A DNA stretch of 16,886 bases from JALZUE01 sp051251725 (GTDB taxonomy: Bacteria; Pseudomonadota; Gammaproteobacteria; Enterobacterales; Alteromonadaceae), in contig JBPOFN010000064.1 of the NCBI GenBank assembly GCA_051251725.1, forward strand, positions 1-16,886, given 5' to 3'. Positions 7,353 to 14,384 of this stretch are shown here, piece by piece. The notes beneath the pieces are model-generated. The model did not search any database and had not been told where the DNA came from. It saw only the letters and a list, made by a program, of their open reading frames with translations. The position numbers and the translations under genes were made by a program. Numbering within the stretch: the first letter of the stretch is position 1; every line of letters starts with the position of its first letter.

Positions 7353-7874
7353 ATGAAACATATGATGAAAAATACGTTGTTCTCCGCTTTTCTTGTTGGC
7401 CTTGTTGCCAGCATTGCCTTTATTTTAATTCAGCCGCTATTTGGTATGGCGACGTTAACCTCAAGACACGCAGCAGCATATATGAATTTTGGCGCTTATA
7501 GTGAAACTATGGCGTTGATTATTGCTTGGTTTGTACATCTGAGTGTTTCAATTGGATATGCGCTGCTGGCAACAGTAATTTTTAACTTTAATTCTTCGTT
7601 AATAGTTAGTAGCTCACAAGTAATTTTATTAGGTTGGATAACAACGCTTATTGCAACGCCCGCTAATGAATGGGTAGTTAAACTAGTAACCACACAGCAC
7701 TTACCTGCATTTAGTACATTAGCTGGGCTAAATACTGAAATTGGCGCTAAATTATGGTTACATATTATGTTTTTTGTCTTTGTAATGGCTGGGCTGTATT
7801 TTATTAAAAGTGAAAAGTTTTTGCCGCAGCGCTTATCTCGCTTGGCTAGTAGTGAGAGCATATCAAGCAAATAA
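7353..7874 (+). CDS. Small four-helix membrane protein, unknown function
   Basis: I do not recognise the family. With the ATG at 7353 the protein has about 173 residues and four hydrophobic segments: FSAFLVGLVASIAFILI, then MALIIAWFVHLSVSIGYALL, VILLGWITTLIATP and LHIMFFVFVMAGLYFI. The C-terminus is short and basic. A TTG at 7314 and ATG at 7344 are upstream alternatives in the same frame; none has a convincing ribosome site. It follows the YkgJ gene by about 150 bp on the same strand. A hairpin at 7908-7931 after the stop may end the transcript. The second segment contains conserved-looking small residues and a histidine, which could suggest a channel or carrier, but nothing is diagnostic. 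Confidence 0.7.
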   Translation: MKHMMKNTLFSAFLVGLVASIAFILIQPLFGMATLTSRHAAAYMNFGAYSETMALIIAWFVHLSVSIGYALLATVIFNFNSSLIVSSSQVILLGWITTLIATPANEWVVKLVTTQHLPAFSTLAGLNTEIGAKLWLHIMFFVFVMAGLYFIKSEKFLPQRLSRLASSESISSK

Positions 7875-7907
7875 TAATCGACAGCTTATGAATGTCTGTC
7901 AAGGTAT

Positions 7908-7931
7908 AACGAGCTAGTACAAAAGCTCGTT
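7908..7931. terminator. 8-bp perfect hairpin between convergent genes, possible weak terminator
   Basis: AACGAGCT (7908-7915) pairs perfectly with AGCTCGTT (7924-7931) around an 8-base loop. It lies between the convergent membrane-protein genes. There is no proper T run on either side, so termination is uncertain. Confidence 0.4.
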
Positions 7932-8017
7932 AACTATTTGAATAAATGTTTAGCAGATAGGCGTTCATAAAATGCCTGGTTTTTTCAATAAGATTTAACG
8001 GTTAGTTAGTCAATCAG

Positions 8018-8434
8018 TTAGCTGTACTTAGCGTCAATGGTTTTGAGCGAACGTAGAAACAAACCTAAACCGCCAATCGCTAAAACTAAAATAACAATTA
8101 AATCAAAAGAAGACATAGTTCGCATACTAAAACGCACCGTTGAAATAACACCAAAAATTAACGCAGTAATTGAGCCAATTGATAATAGCCAGCCTAAAAT
8201 GTTTTTAGCGTTATAAAAAATCAAACCGACACCAAAGATAAAAGGAATAAGTATGGTGCCGCCAGTAATACCTATACCACTACCAAAAGCGTTAAAGCTA
8301 TACATACGAGATCCTAAACCAAAACTTGATGTCACGGTAATGGCATTAAGTAACATATAAAAGCCACCGCACATCATTATTAAACCGATAAAAAAATGGC
8401 CTACGCCACCTGAACTTCCTCCAGCACCATTCAT
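8018..8434 (-). CDS. Glycine-rich small membrane protein, unknown function
   Basis: This 138-residue protein has a short Gly/Ser-rich N-terminus (NGAGGSSGG) and four predicted membrane segments: FFIGLIMMCGGFYMLL, GGTILIPFIFGVGLIFY, ILGWLLSIGSITALIFGVI and LIVILVLAIGGLGLFL. It has no cysteine cluster, signal cleavage site or catalytic motif. GAGGAAG about 6 bp before the ATG gives a strong ribosome site. Its gene converges with the preceding membrane protein gene. I do not recognise it; similar short polytopic proteins are common as uncharacterised proteins in marine gammaproteobacteria. A PEP-CTERM remnant lies about 160 bp upstream on the same strand and is not part of it. Confidence 0.75.
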   Translation of the reverse strand: MNGAGGSSGGVGHFFIGLIMMCGGFYMLLNAITVTSSFGLGSRMYSFNAFGSGIGITGGTILIPFIFGVGLIFYNAKNILGWLLSIGSITALIFGVISTVRFSMRTMSSFDLIVILVLAIGGLGLFLRSLKTIDAKYS

Positions 8435-8596
8435 TATTTCTTCCTCTGATATTTTATTTCGTAGCCTTAGTTAGTTGATAATTTACCAGAAACGCTCATA
8501 AATTCAATTTGTTAAATTAAGTTAATCCTAAGGCATGCTAAAATTCCGGTAATATTATTGACGTTTCAATGTTTAAGGTTTTCTTAACAGTGATAA

Positions 8597-8716
8597 TCAC
8601 ATTTCTTTACGATATCTTTGTAGTGCCAACAAGCCAAAGGCAAATATAGCTATTACTGGCGGCTCTGGTACTTTTTGTATTGATTTCACATTGTAATTAA
8701 TATTTAGCGCAGCCAT
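8597..8716 (-). pseudogene. PEP-CTERM sorting-signal remnant
   Basis: A 39-residue frame ends with a PEP-CTERM tail: VPEPP, a hydrophobic span (IAIFAFGLLAL), then the basic QRYRKEM end and a stop. PEP-CTERM tails are recognised by exosortase (EpsH-type) and sort exported proteins in polysaccharide-producing bacteria. Here only about 15 residues precede the VPEPP, a TAA lies immediately before the ATG, and there is no signal peptide or mature domain, so this is almost certainly the relic of a larger gene. It implies that the host lineage has, or had, an exosortase system, which is not encoded here. Confidence 0.8.
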
Positions 8717-8754
8717 TTATGCCAGCATAAAACTGTACTTACTGGTATGGCTGC
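8709..8754. repeat. Imperfect inverted repeat (stem-loop)
   Basis: GCAGCCAT (8709-8716) pairs with ATGGCTGC (8747-8754) and CCAG (8722-8725) with CTGG (8742-8745), with an asymmetric internal loop. It overlaps the start of the PEP-CTERM remnant. The function is unknown; it may mark a junction where the rest of that gene was lost. Confidence 0.5.
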
Positions 8755-9260
8755 CGCCGAATTCATATCGCGTAATTCGGCGTGGTAAAGTCATAACTTA
8801 TTTAAATCAAGCGCTAAGTTATCGTTTAATTCTCTGTTACATGTTAATTACTAATAAATAATCATATTTACCTATGTGCCATTTAAATGTGACTAACTGC
8901 ATAATATTTTTATTGGGATTTTATCTGCTTACTTCCTGCCTTCTTACTGTAGCAAGGCATGGGTTGTGTTGTAGTACTAAAGCGCTTACGTGTCACAAAA
9001 AATCAACAATAATGTTACTAATTTTTATTAAAATAGAGTTAATCAAATGCAATTAGATTGTTTTGTATACAAAATAAATTTGATTGGTACTTATTGTGTG
9101 TCATATTGTTTAAGATCAAAAATTAACCAAACCAAAAAAAGACGAAGTTGAAGAGGTCATTTTTGGGGTTAATCGAGATTGAGTTATATCGAAATAATAA
9201 TATAAAAAACTTTAACTTATTAAATATAGGCTCAAATAGAAGCCTAAATCGGGATTTCGA
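8755..9260. other. Intergenic region upstream of the GH16 gene
   Basis: No gene is supported. A 60-codon frame at 8874-9056 is low-complexity, cysteine-rich and lacks a ribosome site, so I do not call it. The stretch holds a palindromic putative operator (9061-9074) and a long AT-rich leader to the GH16 gene, with GGGA about 8 bp before its ATG. Confidence 0.5.
9061..9074. promoter_or_regulatory. Putative GntR-type operator upstream of GH16
   Basis: TTTTGTATACAAAA is a perfect 14-bp palindrome 187 bp before the GH16 ATG. The centre TTGTATACAA fits the GT-n-AC half-site pattern of FadR/GntR-type regulators, which often control sugar and uronate catabolism. No GntR gene is in the window; the regulator is inferred. 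Confidence 0.45.
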
Positions 9261-10601
9261 ATGATTAAAACAAAGCTAAAACAAAAATTAAAAGTACTCG
9301 GCGTCGTTAGCCTGTGTTTAACGACTAGCAATATGGTTAATGCTGCTCCTTATTTTCAAACGGGTGAAAACCCAATCGCGGCGGGTAAAATGTGGAGTCC
9401 GGTTGCCAATATGTCAGATGAATTTGATGGTAATTCACTCGACACACAAAAATGGCAAGACGAGCCTGTGGCTAATGGTTGGACATGGATAGGGCGCGCA
9501 CCAGGTTTATTTGATGCCAGTGCAGTCAACGTAAACAGTGGTAAATTAAGAGTAACTGTTTCTAAACTACCATCACCACAAACGGTTAATGGTAATGAAT
9601 TTTTATATAAAGGCGCGATTGTTCGTTCGATTAATGCTGGCCAACATGGTTGGTATTACGAAACTAAAATGAAAGCGAATAACACCGAAATGTCTTCTAC
9701 TTTTTGGTTAATGAGTAAAAATTCAAATTGTGAAACTAAACATGAATTAGATATTCAAGAAAATGTTGGGGTTATTTCACCGACTGCAGATGCTTGGGCC
9801 GCTAACTTTGACCATATTTTTCATTCAAATATGATCCACCGCACCACTAACTGCAACCCAACGCCAACGCAAATTCAGGGCAGTGTCTTACTTAACAATG
9901 AAAAAAACTCAGACCGTTATTTTGTTTACGGTGCGTGGTGGAAATCACCAACGGAAGTGCGTTTTTATTTAGATGGCAAATATGTTTATAGCATTACGCC
10001 AAGCACGCCATTTAATGTTGATATGTGGTTACAAATGGCAATTGAAACTTACGATTGGAACCCTGTGCCAGCGACCGGTAGCAAAGTTGAAAATGGTACT
10101 TGGGAAGAAAGAACCACTCAATATGAATGGATCAGAACGTGGAAAATTGAAGATGCACCTACTACCACTAATTCGGTATTTATTAAAAAACGTAATGCGA
10201 CCGGCTATGCCATAGATGGCGGCAATGGCGCAACAAATGGCCAAAATGTATATTTATGGAATGCAAACGTTAATAATCTCAATCAAAACTGGAATGAGAT
10301 CAGCCGCGGTAATGGCTATTACTCGTACCAAAAAGCGAACACTAATTTTTGCTTAGGCGGCGGCAACGGCGGCAGCAATGGCCAAAGTGTTAAATTGTGG
10401 CCATGCGGTGATACGGTGCAAAACCAGCACTGGAAAAAAATCCATGTTAGTGGCAATCATTACCGATTGGAAAAACGCAATGCCTCGGGTTATTCGATTG
10501 ATGGCGGTGGCGGTGGCGCAAACCTACAAGATGTTAAATTGTGGGCGAGTGATCACAACAACCAAAATCAACATTGGACCTTCACACAAGGGATCCAATA
10601 A
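9261..10601 (+). CDS. Secreted GH16 galactanase with C-terminal ricin-type CBM13
   Basis: The 446-residue protein has a signal peptide (cleavage near VNA-AP, residues 28-29), a GH16 jelly-roll domain (about 43-300) and a ricin-B/CBM13 domain (about 305-446). The catalytic motif is HELDIQE: Glu162 nucleophile, Asp164, and Glu167 acid/base, the ExDxxE pattern of beta-bulge GH16 enzymes. STFWLMSK before it and the TYDW strand later are typical of agarase, porphyranase and carrageenase-like members that cut red-algal galactans by an endo, retaining mechanism. The CBM13 domain has three QxW repeats (QNW, QHW, QHW) and DGG-type sugar-binding loops. All catalytic residues are present. The exact substrate cannot be told by eye. 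Own leader with a palindromic putative operator; an anchored helical-repeat protein follows by 111 bp. Confidence 0.92.
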   Translation: MIKTKLKQKLKVLGVVSLCLTTSNMVNAAPYFQTGENPIAAGKMWSPVANMSDEFDGNSLDTQKWQDEPVANGWTWIGRAPGLFDASAVNVNSGKLRVTVSKLPSPQTVNGNEFLYKGAIVRSINAGQHGWYYETKMKANNTEMSSTFWLMSKNSNCETKHELDIQENVGVISPTADAWAANFDHIFHSNMIHRTTNCNPTPTQIQGSVLLNNEKNSDRYFVYGAWWKSPTEVRFYLDGKYVYSITPSTPFNVDMWLQMAIETYDWNPVPATGSKVENGTWEERTTQYEWIRTWKIEDAPTTTNSVFIKKRNATGYAIDGGNGATNGQNVYLWNANVNNLNQNWNEISRGNGYYSYQKANTNFCLGGGNGGSNGQSVKLWPCGDTVQNQHWKKIHVSGNHYRLEKRNASGYSIDGGGGGANLQDVKLWASDHNNQNQHWTFTQGIQ

Positions 10602-10712
10602 ACCGCTAGCTATATGTAAAAAAAACTATAACGCATTAATATAGTGTGTAAAAAACCGTACTACATTAGTCGTGCGGCTGAATAATAATAAACCTGCTTT
10701 GAAGGGGACAAA

Positions 10713-12140
10713 ATGCGATTTTCGACGATACGATTTTCGACAATGTTACGTTATGTTGTTACCTTCTTTGTAGGTTTTTTTATTCATCTTGTTTTTTTTA
10801 GCCCATCGCTGTCTGAATCAAACACTGTTAACGCACAAACCGATAATAACTTCTTAATAAAAAAATTTACCAGCGCAGGTCAAAGCAGCCCGTTAACGTT
10901 TACCGCTGACAATATTGCTGCTCAAGCAAGTGATGTTGAGAGTGAGTATTTGTTGAGTGAACATTTATCGATTGAACAGGGTGATTTAGCGCAACTGGCC
11001 ACGCAGTTAGTCAAACAACATTTGAATGAATTAAACCAAGCTAAATTAACTTTAATTGTTGCGCTTTGGGCAGAGCAAGAGCCGTTAGCGGCATTGGCGT
11101 TTACACTAAATAACCACAACTTAGCTTTAGCAACTATGGTGATGAGTAAAGCCGGTGAGCGACAAAACGAAGACATACTTTATTGGCTAACTGACCACGA
11201 ACAACACGCTGATTTTATTTATTTATCACAAGCGTATTTTAAACCTTATGTTGAGGTTGATCCGCTTGCCGCACTTAGTACCCTTACTGTTTTTAGCTGG
11301 GAAATACGCAAGAGTTTAAAAAATACTGTGCTAAGAGCATGGGCAATAAATGATGCGCCAGCAGTATTAAATTGGCTGAGCGAGAATAAAAACGGACAAG
11401 AGGAGAGTTCGGCCGAAAATACCACTATATTTACCGCGACAATGGAGCAATACATTCAGCAATCACCGATAGCAGCAATACAAGCGGTAAGTGAATTAGC
11501 GTTAAGTCAGCAACAAAAACTAGCCCCTTTATTAGCGGATCAGTTATCAAAAATAGATGTGCAAACCGCGCTTGATTGGGCGGCAACGTTACCTGAAAAC
11601 TTAAATCAAGCGGCAGTTTCAGTAATTTTGGCGAACTGGGTTAATAACGGCTCAGCAGAGTCAGCGTTTGGGTATATTATTAGCCAGCCAGAATTAACGA
11701 ATAAAGCCGAGATGTTTAACGCGGCGATCACCAACTTAGTTTCGCAAGTTCCCGCGCTTTTATTAACCAATATTGATGAGTTTTCACCCGATGTTCAGGG
11801 CCGTATAATCAAGCAAATCACGATAGCAAAAACAGCTAATTCGGCGAGCCAACAAACGGATGATTTTTCCTACTGGTTAACGCAACTACCCGATTTTGAA
11901 CACCGCGATATTGCGGCCAAACAAGCGGTTGATGTGTATTTACAATCTGATCAGGTACTAGCTTTGAATATTGCCGATGCGATCAGTAGCGAAAATGACC
12001 GTTTTCATTATATCAGCAAGATAATCAGCCATTGGCAAATGCTCGACCCATCGCAAGCACATCACGCAATAGTGCAGCTTGACAACATTAGCCCGACCCA
12101 GCGCCAATACTTATTTTCGCTAGAAGCGCCAGTGCAATAG
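10713..12140 (+). CDS. Membrane-anchored alpha-helical repeat protein, unknown function
   Basis: The 475-residue protein has one N-terminal hydrophobic segment (about 13-30, YVVTFFVGFFIHLVFF) that serves as signal anchor or uncleaved signal, leaving a large periplasmic part. That part is almost all helical and built of degenerate ~35-45-residue repeats with a W-A-x-x-(D/N)-x-x-A core (for example LIVALWAEQEPLAALAF, LRAWAINDAPAVLNWL, ILANWVNNGSAESAFGY). This suggests an alpha-solenoid scaffold like TPR or HEAT proteins. AAGGGG about 7 bp upstream supports the start. The first codons hold a 15-bp tandem duplication (RFSTI then RFSTM). It follows the GH16 gene on the same strand by 111 bp, so co-transcription is possible. 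No catalytic motif is seen; the function is unknown. Confidence 0.75.
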   Translation: MRFSTIRFSTMLRYVVTFFVGFFIHLVFFSPSLSESNTVNAQTDNNFLIKKFTSAGQSSPLTFTADNIAAQASDVESEYLLSEHLSIEQGDLAQLATQLVKQHLNELNQAKLTLIVALWAEQEPLAALAFTLNNHNLALATMVMSKAGERQNEDILYWLTDHEQHADFIYLSQAYFKPYVEVDPLAALSTLTVFSWEIRKSLKNTVLRAWAINDAPAVLNWLSENKNGQEESSAENTTIFTATMEQYIQQSPIAAIQAVSELALSQQQKLAPLLADQLSKIDVQTALDWAATLPENLNQAAVSVILANWVNNGSAESAFGYIISQPELTNKAEMFNAAITNLVSQVPALLLTNIDEFSPDVQGRIIKQITIAKTANSASQQTDDFSYWLTQLPDFEHRDIAAKQAVDVYLQSDQVLALNIADAISSENDRFHYISKIISHWQMLDPSQAHHAIVQLDNISPTQRQYLFSLEAPVQ

Positions 12141-12309
12141 TTCGTATACTTTTAATATGAGACTTAAATTTTAGGTTTTTATCGATGGGGAACGTTAGCT
12201 ATTAGGATACTGCTAGAGGAATGTGATTGTTAAGCCATGCCCAATGTAGACCAAAGCAGTCATAATTTTAAAATACTATTATCTTCAGTGCAGCATCAGA
12301 CTATATTAT

Positions 12310-12630
12310 TTACAAAGTTGGCCAAACAAAGGGAGCAGGCTTGGTAGACGTAGTTTTTGCTACGGTTGTATTCTGGGCGAGTATCCCCCTGATTAGTTTC
12401 CCGGTTTCTTTATGCTTACTACAAAATGTTTTTAGATATAAAATTTCAACTCTACTGCGTGCCCAAGGGGTTGTTCGCAGAAATTTCAAACTTGATTTAA
12501 GACGCGGCTTATTGGTGAAACAACGAATGTTAAGTAACTCACCCATTTTATCCCAACCAATTTTTTTCTCCAGTTCGGTTAGGATCTGTTCAAGTTTCAC
12601 ACCGTGTAGCGGGTCATTAATTTTATTCAT
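12310..12630 (-). CDS. VF530 family (DUF2132) DNA-binding protein
   Basis: Residues 5-70 match the VF530 fold: NDPLHGVKLEQIL, a GWDKMGELLNIRCF block, the NKPRLKSSLKFLRTTPWAR block and VEILYL. VF530 proteins, first characterised structurally from Vibrio, bind double-stranded DNA. Typical members stop soon after that block at about 75-85 residues; this one has a further ~35 residues (KTFCSKHKETGKLIRG then a Thr/Pro-rich end) that look appended, so the C-terminus may be recruited from other DNA. The ATG at 12630 gives the conserved NDPLHG start; no strong ribosome site is visible. It lies close to the right IS remnant and reads toward the helical-repeat gene. The biological role of the family is unclear. 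Confidence 0.88.
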   Translation of the reverse strand: MNKINDPLHGVKLEQILTELEKKIGWDKMGELLNIRCFTNKPRLKSSLKFLRTTPWARSRVEILYLKTFCSKHKETGKLIRGILAQNTTVAKTTSTKPAPFVWPTL

Positions 12631-12687
12631 AGTCTACCCAAAATCAAAAATAGCATTGTAACAAGTTTACTAAATATTGATAGATTT

Positions 12688-12792
12688 ATGTATTTAACTC
12701 AGCAACAATGTGATCGTATTGCTGCTAAATTAAATGCACGACCTAGAAAACGACTCGGTTATAAAACACCGCAGGAGTGCTTTTATGAATAA
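12688..12792 (+). pseudogene. IS30-family transposase C-terminal remnant
   Basis: Thirty-four residues before a stop read as the end of an IS30 transposase: QQCDRIAAKLNARPRKRLGY followed by KTPQECFYE. The LN.RPRK.LG..TP.E.F signature is characteristic of the family. The remaining ~300 residues, including the DDE domain, are absent, since the VF530 gene occupies the DNA upstream. It ends inside the right inverted repeat, the normal arrangement for this family. Confidence 0.88.
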
Positions 12793-12816
12793 TTACTTTT
12801 GTTGCACTTCAAACTT
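12790..12816 (-). repeat. IS30-family terminal inverted repeat, right copy
   Basis: Reverse complement of the repeat at 490-516 with 25 of 27 identities and a perfect 17-base core at 12797-12813. It overlaps the transposase stop codon and faces outward to the right, 27 bp from the stop of the first cassette gene of the right array. Confidence 0.8.
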
Positions 12817-12842
12817 AATTGAATTGGTATAAGTGTAATTTA

Positions 12843-13133
12843 CTATTCTTTAGAAATTCCCACGTCAACTTCAGCGTCCGCTCCTGCAGCGATAGAAAAT
12901 ATAGCGCCTATTGTTTTAGGAAATAGATATACTAAAAGTATCATCACTGCTGATCCAAGAGCGGCTGAAACCAAAACTTGTGTCATAAGGTCGGAAAAAG
13001 AACCCGAAAATCCAAAATTTAAGAAAACTATAATGATGGATATAACAGCCCCAACAGCTGCAGGAATTAAATATTTAATAAAGCTTCCTACTGCACTAAA
13101 CACACTTTCAATAAAATCTAAAAACTTATCCAT
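12843..13133 (-). CDS. Small membrane protein, integron cassette gene
   Basis: This 96-residue protein has three hydrophobic segments (YLIPAAVGAVISIIIVFL, LMTQVLVSAALGSAVMILLV, and a weaker TIGAIFSIAAG) and an acidic tail (ADAEVDVGISKE). The amphipathic N-terminus (MDKFLDFIESVFSAV) may lie on the membrane. The ribosome site GGAGG about 7 bp before the ATG starts just after the R' box of the upstream attC. It is a cassette gene whose own downstream attC is missing: the IS30 inverted repeat begins 27 bp past the stop. Small amphipathic membrane proteins are common in cassettes; toxin-like activity is conceivable but unsupported. Confidence 0.75.
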   Translation of the reverse strand: MDKFLDFIESVFSAVGSFIKYLIPAAVGAVISIIIVFLNFGFSGSFSDLMTQVLVSAALGSAVMILLVYLFPKTIGAIFSIAAGADAEVDVGISKE

Positions 13134-13145
13134 ATTCCAGCACCT

Positions 13146-13243
13146 CCATTACGCCACCTTAAGCGACAAAAAATTATTGGCTAAAATGTAAGCGAAGCGA
13201 AACAGCCAACTATTTTTTGTCCTGTTGAATTACTAAGTTACTT
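13146..13243 (-). other. Integron attC site (right array, site 1)
   Basis: Strong inner arms: TTGGCT (13177-13182) pairs with AGCCAA (13204-13209), and GACAAAAAAT (13165-13174) pairs perfectly with ATTTTTTGTC (13212-13221). Loop and arm sequences match the sites at 14287 and 15569. The outer boxes are degenerate: R' reads GTAATGG and R'' AAGTAAC on the minus strand, so recombination may be weak. The R'' overlaps the stop codon of the zinc-ribbon gene. Confidence 0.82.
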
Positions 13244-13522
13244 TAACTCCACTCTACGCCAAGTAAAATAAGTAAACAATAATGAAAATGTTAGCAATAA
13301 AATAACAGGGAGCACATTCGAGGATTCAAATGAATATTTGCCTACAAAGTAAGTAAACACACCAAGAATAAAATACGCAAAAACATACTTCTTTTTGATT
13401 TTGTTAGGATGTTTACATGATGGGCATACAACATGAAAAAGGTGGCAGTGTTTAATATTCTTAAACGTATCCCAATAACTTATGCCACTACCACATTCTG
13501 AACATTTGATTTTATTCACCAT
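13238..13522 (-). CDS. Zinc-ribbon membrane protein, integron cassette gene
   Basis: The 94-residue protein has an N-terminal four-cysteine zinc ribbon (Cys7, Cys10, then Cys33 and Cys36 in VVCPSCKHPN, with an extra Cys26 and His nearby) and two membrane helices (about 48-62 and 70-86), ending in a basic WRRVELK tail. AAGGAAG lies directly before the ATG; the GTG one codon later has better spacing and may be the true start. The stop overlaps the R'' box of the next attC, as in other cassettes here. Upstream it is separated from the lipoprotein gene by only a half attC, so the two may now travel as one unit. Similar zinc-ribbon membrane proteins are of unknown function. Confidence 0.75.
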   Translation of the reverse strand: MVNKIKCSECGSGISYWDTFKNIKHCHLFHVVCPSCKHPNKIKKKYVFAYFILGVFTYFVGKYSFESSNVLPVILLLTFSLLFTYFTWRRVELK

Positions 13523-13525
13523 ACT

Positions 13526-13549
13526 TCCTTGTTTATTAGCTTGTTAGGC
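13526..13549 (-). other. Half attC (R''/L'' side only), broken cassette junction
   Basis: On the minus strand GCCTAACAAG opens exactly like a consensus attC left half (box GCCTAAC, 13543-13549, matches RYYYAAC). It runs to AAGGAAG and then straight into the start of the zinc-ribbon gene. No inner arm complement and no R' box follow. The 52-bp gap is too short for a full attC of ~98 bp like its neighbours. Confidence 0.6.
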
Positions 13550-13574
13550 ATATATTACCGCTAGCTGATTATTA

Positions 13575-14264
13575 TTAAATTCTTACACCATTTGCAAAAC
13601 TGCAATTAGGAAAGAAAGGATAACGATCTACGGGCTTAAGCTCAATAATATTAATTTTACTTACTTTATCAGCTTCAACTTTTTGCTCAATTTCAAAGTA
13701 AAACCACCAACGTTCGTTAAATGATGTTAATTCTATATAAGGATAACTTCTTATTTTCCAACGTCCTTTGAGATGATCTGTTCGTTCGTGCGTTTTGTTA
13801 GTAAAAGTGAGTTGATAGGTATTATCTTTGTTTATACGAACGCTCACTAAAGTATCGCAATTTCGACTTTCGTAATCATTAGCGAGATCTTGATTAGCAA
13901 TTTTATCTTTTTGTTTTACTCCTTCTGGGAGTAAAAACAAACCAACACTATTTTTGCTGTACCAATGATTACCAGATACAAGTGCTTTCACACTAGGAAT
14001 AGTCCAACCTATTTCAGCAAGTGAATTTATTAAAGTATCTAAAGTTTCATCTCCTTTAATAAATGGAGAATAAAGGAGTGTTGATTGATGAATTGTTTCT
14101 GGAAATGAAAGACTATTGTTTACAACTTTAAAGTTAGACTTGTCTAGTTTTAAGCTTATTTTTTCTATTTCTATATCAGATAAATAACGCGTATATAAAT
14201 GAACTTCAGTAGAAGAACACGACAATAGAATAATACTAAATATTATAACACTCAAAAATTTCAT
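13575..14264 (-). CDS. Lipoprotein of unknown function, integron cassette gene
   Basis: This 229-residue protein has a clear lipoprotein signal: MKFL, a hydrophobic stretch, and LLSC with Cys16, followed by Ser-Ser, which favours the outer membrane. The mature part starts with an alpha/beta region containing a peptidoglycan- or LysM-like short segment at best (VHLYTRYLSDIEIEKISLKL), then a beta-rich half (YQLTFTNKT, LKGRWKIRSYPYIELTSF, WWFYFEIEQ) that could form a small barrel. I do not recognise the family. AGGG about 10 bp before the ATG supports the start. It lies between an intact attC upstream (14287-14384) and a broken one downstream, so it is a cassette gene that may be fused to the next gene. 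Confidence 0.75.
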   Translation of the reverse strand: MKFLSVIIFSIILLSCSSTEVHLYTRYLSDIEIEKISLKLDKSNFKVVNNSLSFPETIHQSTLLYSPFIKGDETLDTLINSLAEIGWTIPSVKALVSGNHWYSKNSVGLFLLPEGVKQKDKIANQDLANDYESRNCDTLVSVRINKDNTYQLTFTNKTHERTDHLKGRWKIRSYPYIELTSFNERWWFYFEIEQKVEADKVSKINIIELKPVDRYPFFPNCSFANGVRI

Positions 14265-14286
14265 TAAATCGCATCCCTACGTATAT

Positions 14287-14384
14287 GCCCAACGCCTAGT
14301 TAAGAGGTAATAAAATTGTTGGCTAAAATAAGCGACGAAGGAGTAAAAGCCAACTCTTTATTGTCTTCCTGAAATGACTTAGGC
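14287..14384 (-). other. Integron attC site (right array, site 2)
   Basis: On the minus strand R'' reads GCCTAAG (14378-14384, containing the stop of the monooxygenase gene) and R' GTTGGGC (14287-14293), an exact GTTRRRY core. The inner arm GTTGGCT (14318-14324) pairs perfectly with AGCCAAC (14348-14354). Length, 98 bp, equals that of the sites at 12 and 13146. Confidence 0.9.

Larger units (their letters stand above)
490..12816. mobile_element. 12.3-kb block bounded by inverted IS30-type ends (putative composite element)
   Basis: Positions 490-516 and the reverse complement of 12790-12816 match at 25 of 27 bases, with a perfect 17-base core (TTTGAAGTGCAACAAAA at 493-509). Both copies have their outer side facing outward. 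The right copy is joined to a transposase C-terminus; the left copy has no transposase behind it. The enclosed genes (yajD, a VF530 protein, glycan hydrolases) are unlike the cassette genes on either side. A composite transposon with decayed IS copies is one reading; two independent IS insertions followed by deletions is another. No target-site duplication is evident. Confidence 0.4.

Noticed and set aside
8874..9056. 60-residue open frame on the plus strand
   Set aside because: No ribosome site, low-complexity composition and no recognisable domain; it lies in the AT-rich leader before GH16.
12341..12661. 106-residue frame on the plus strand
   Set aside because: It is antisense to the VF530 gene, which has a clear family match over the same DNA.
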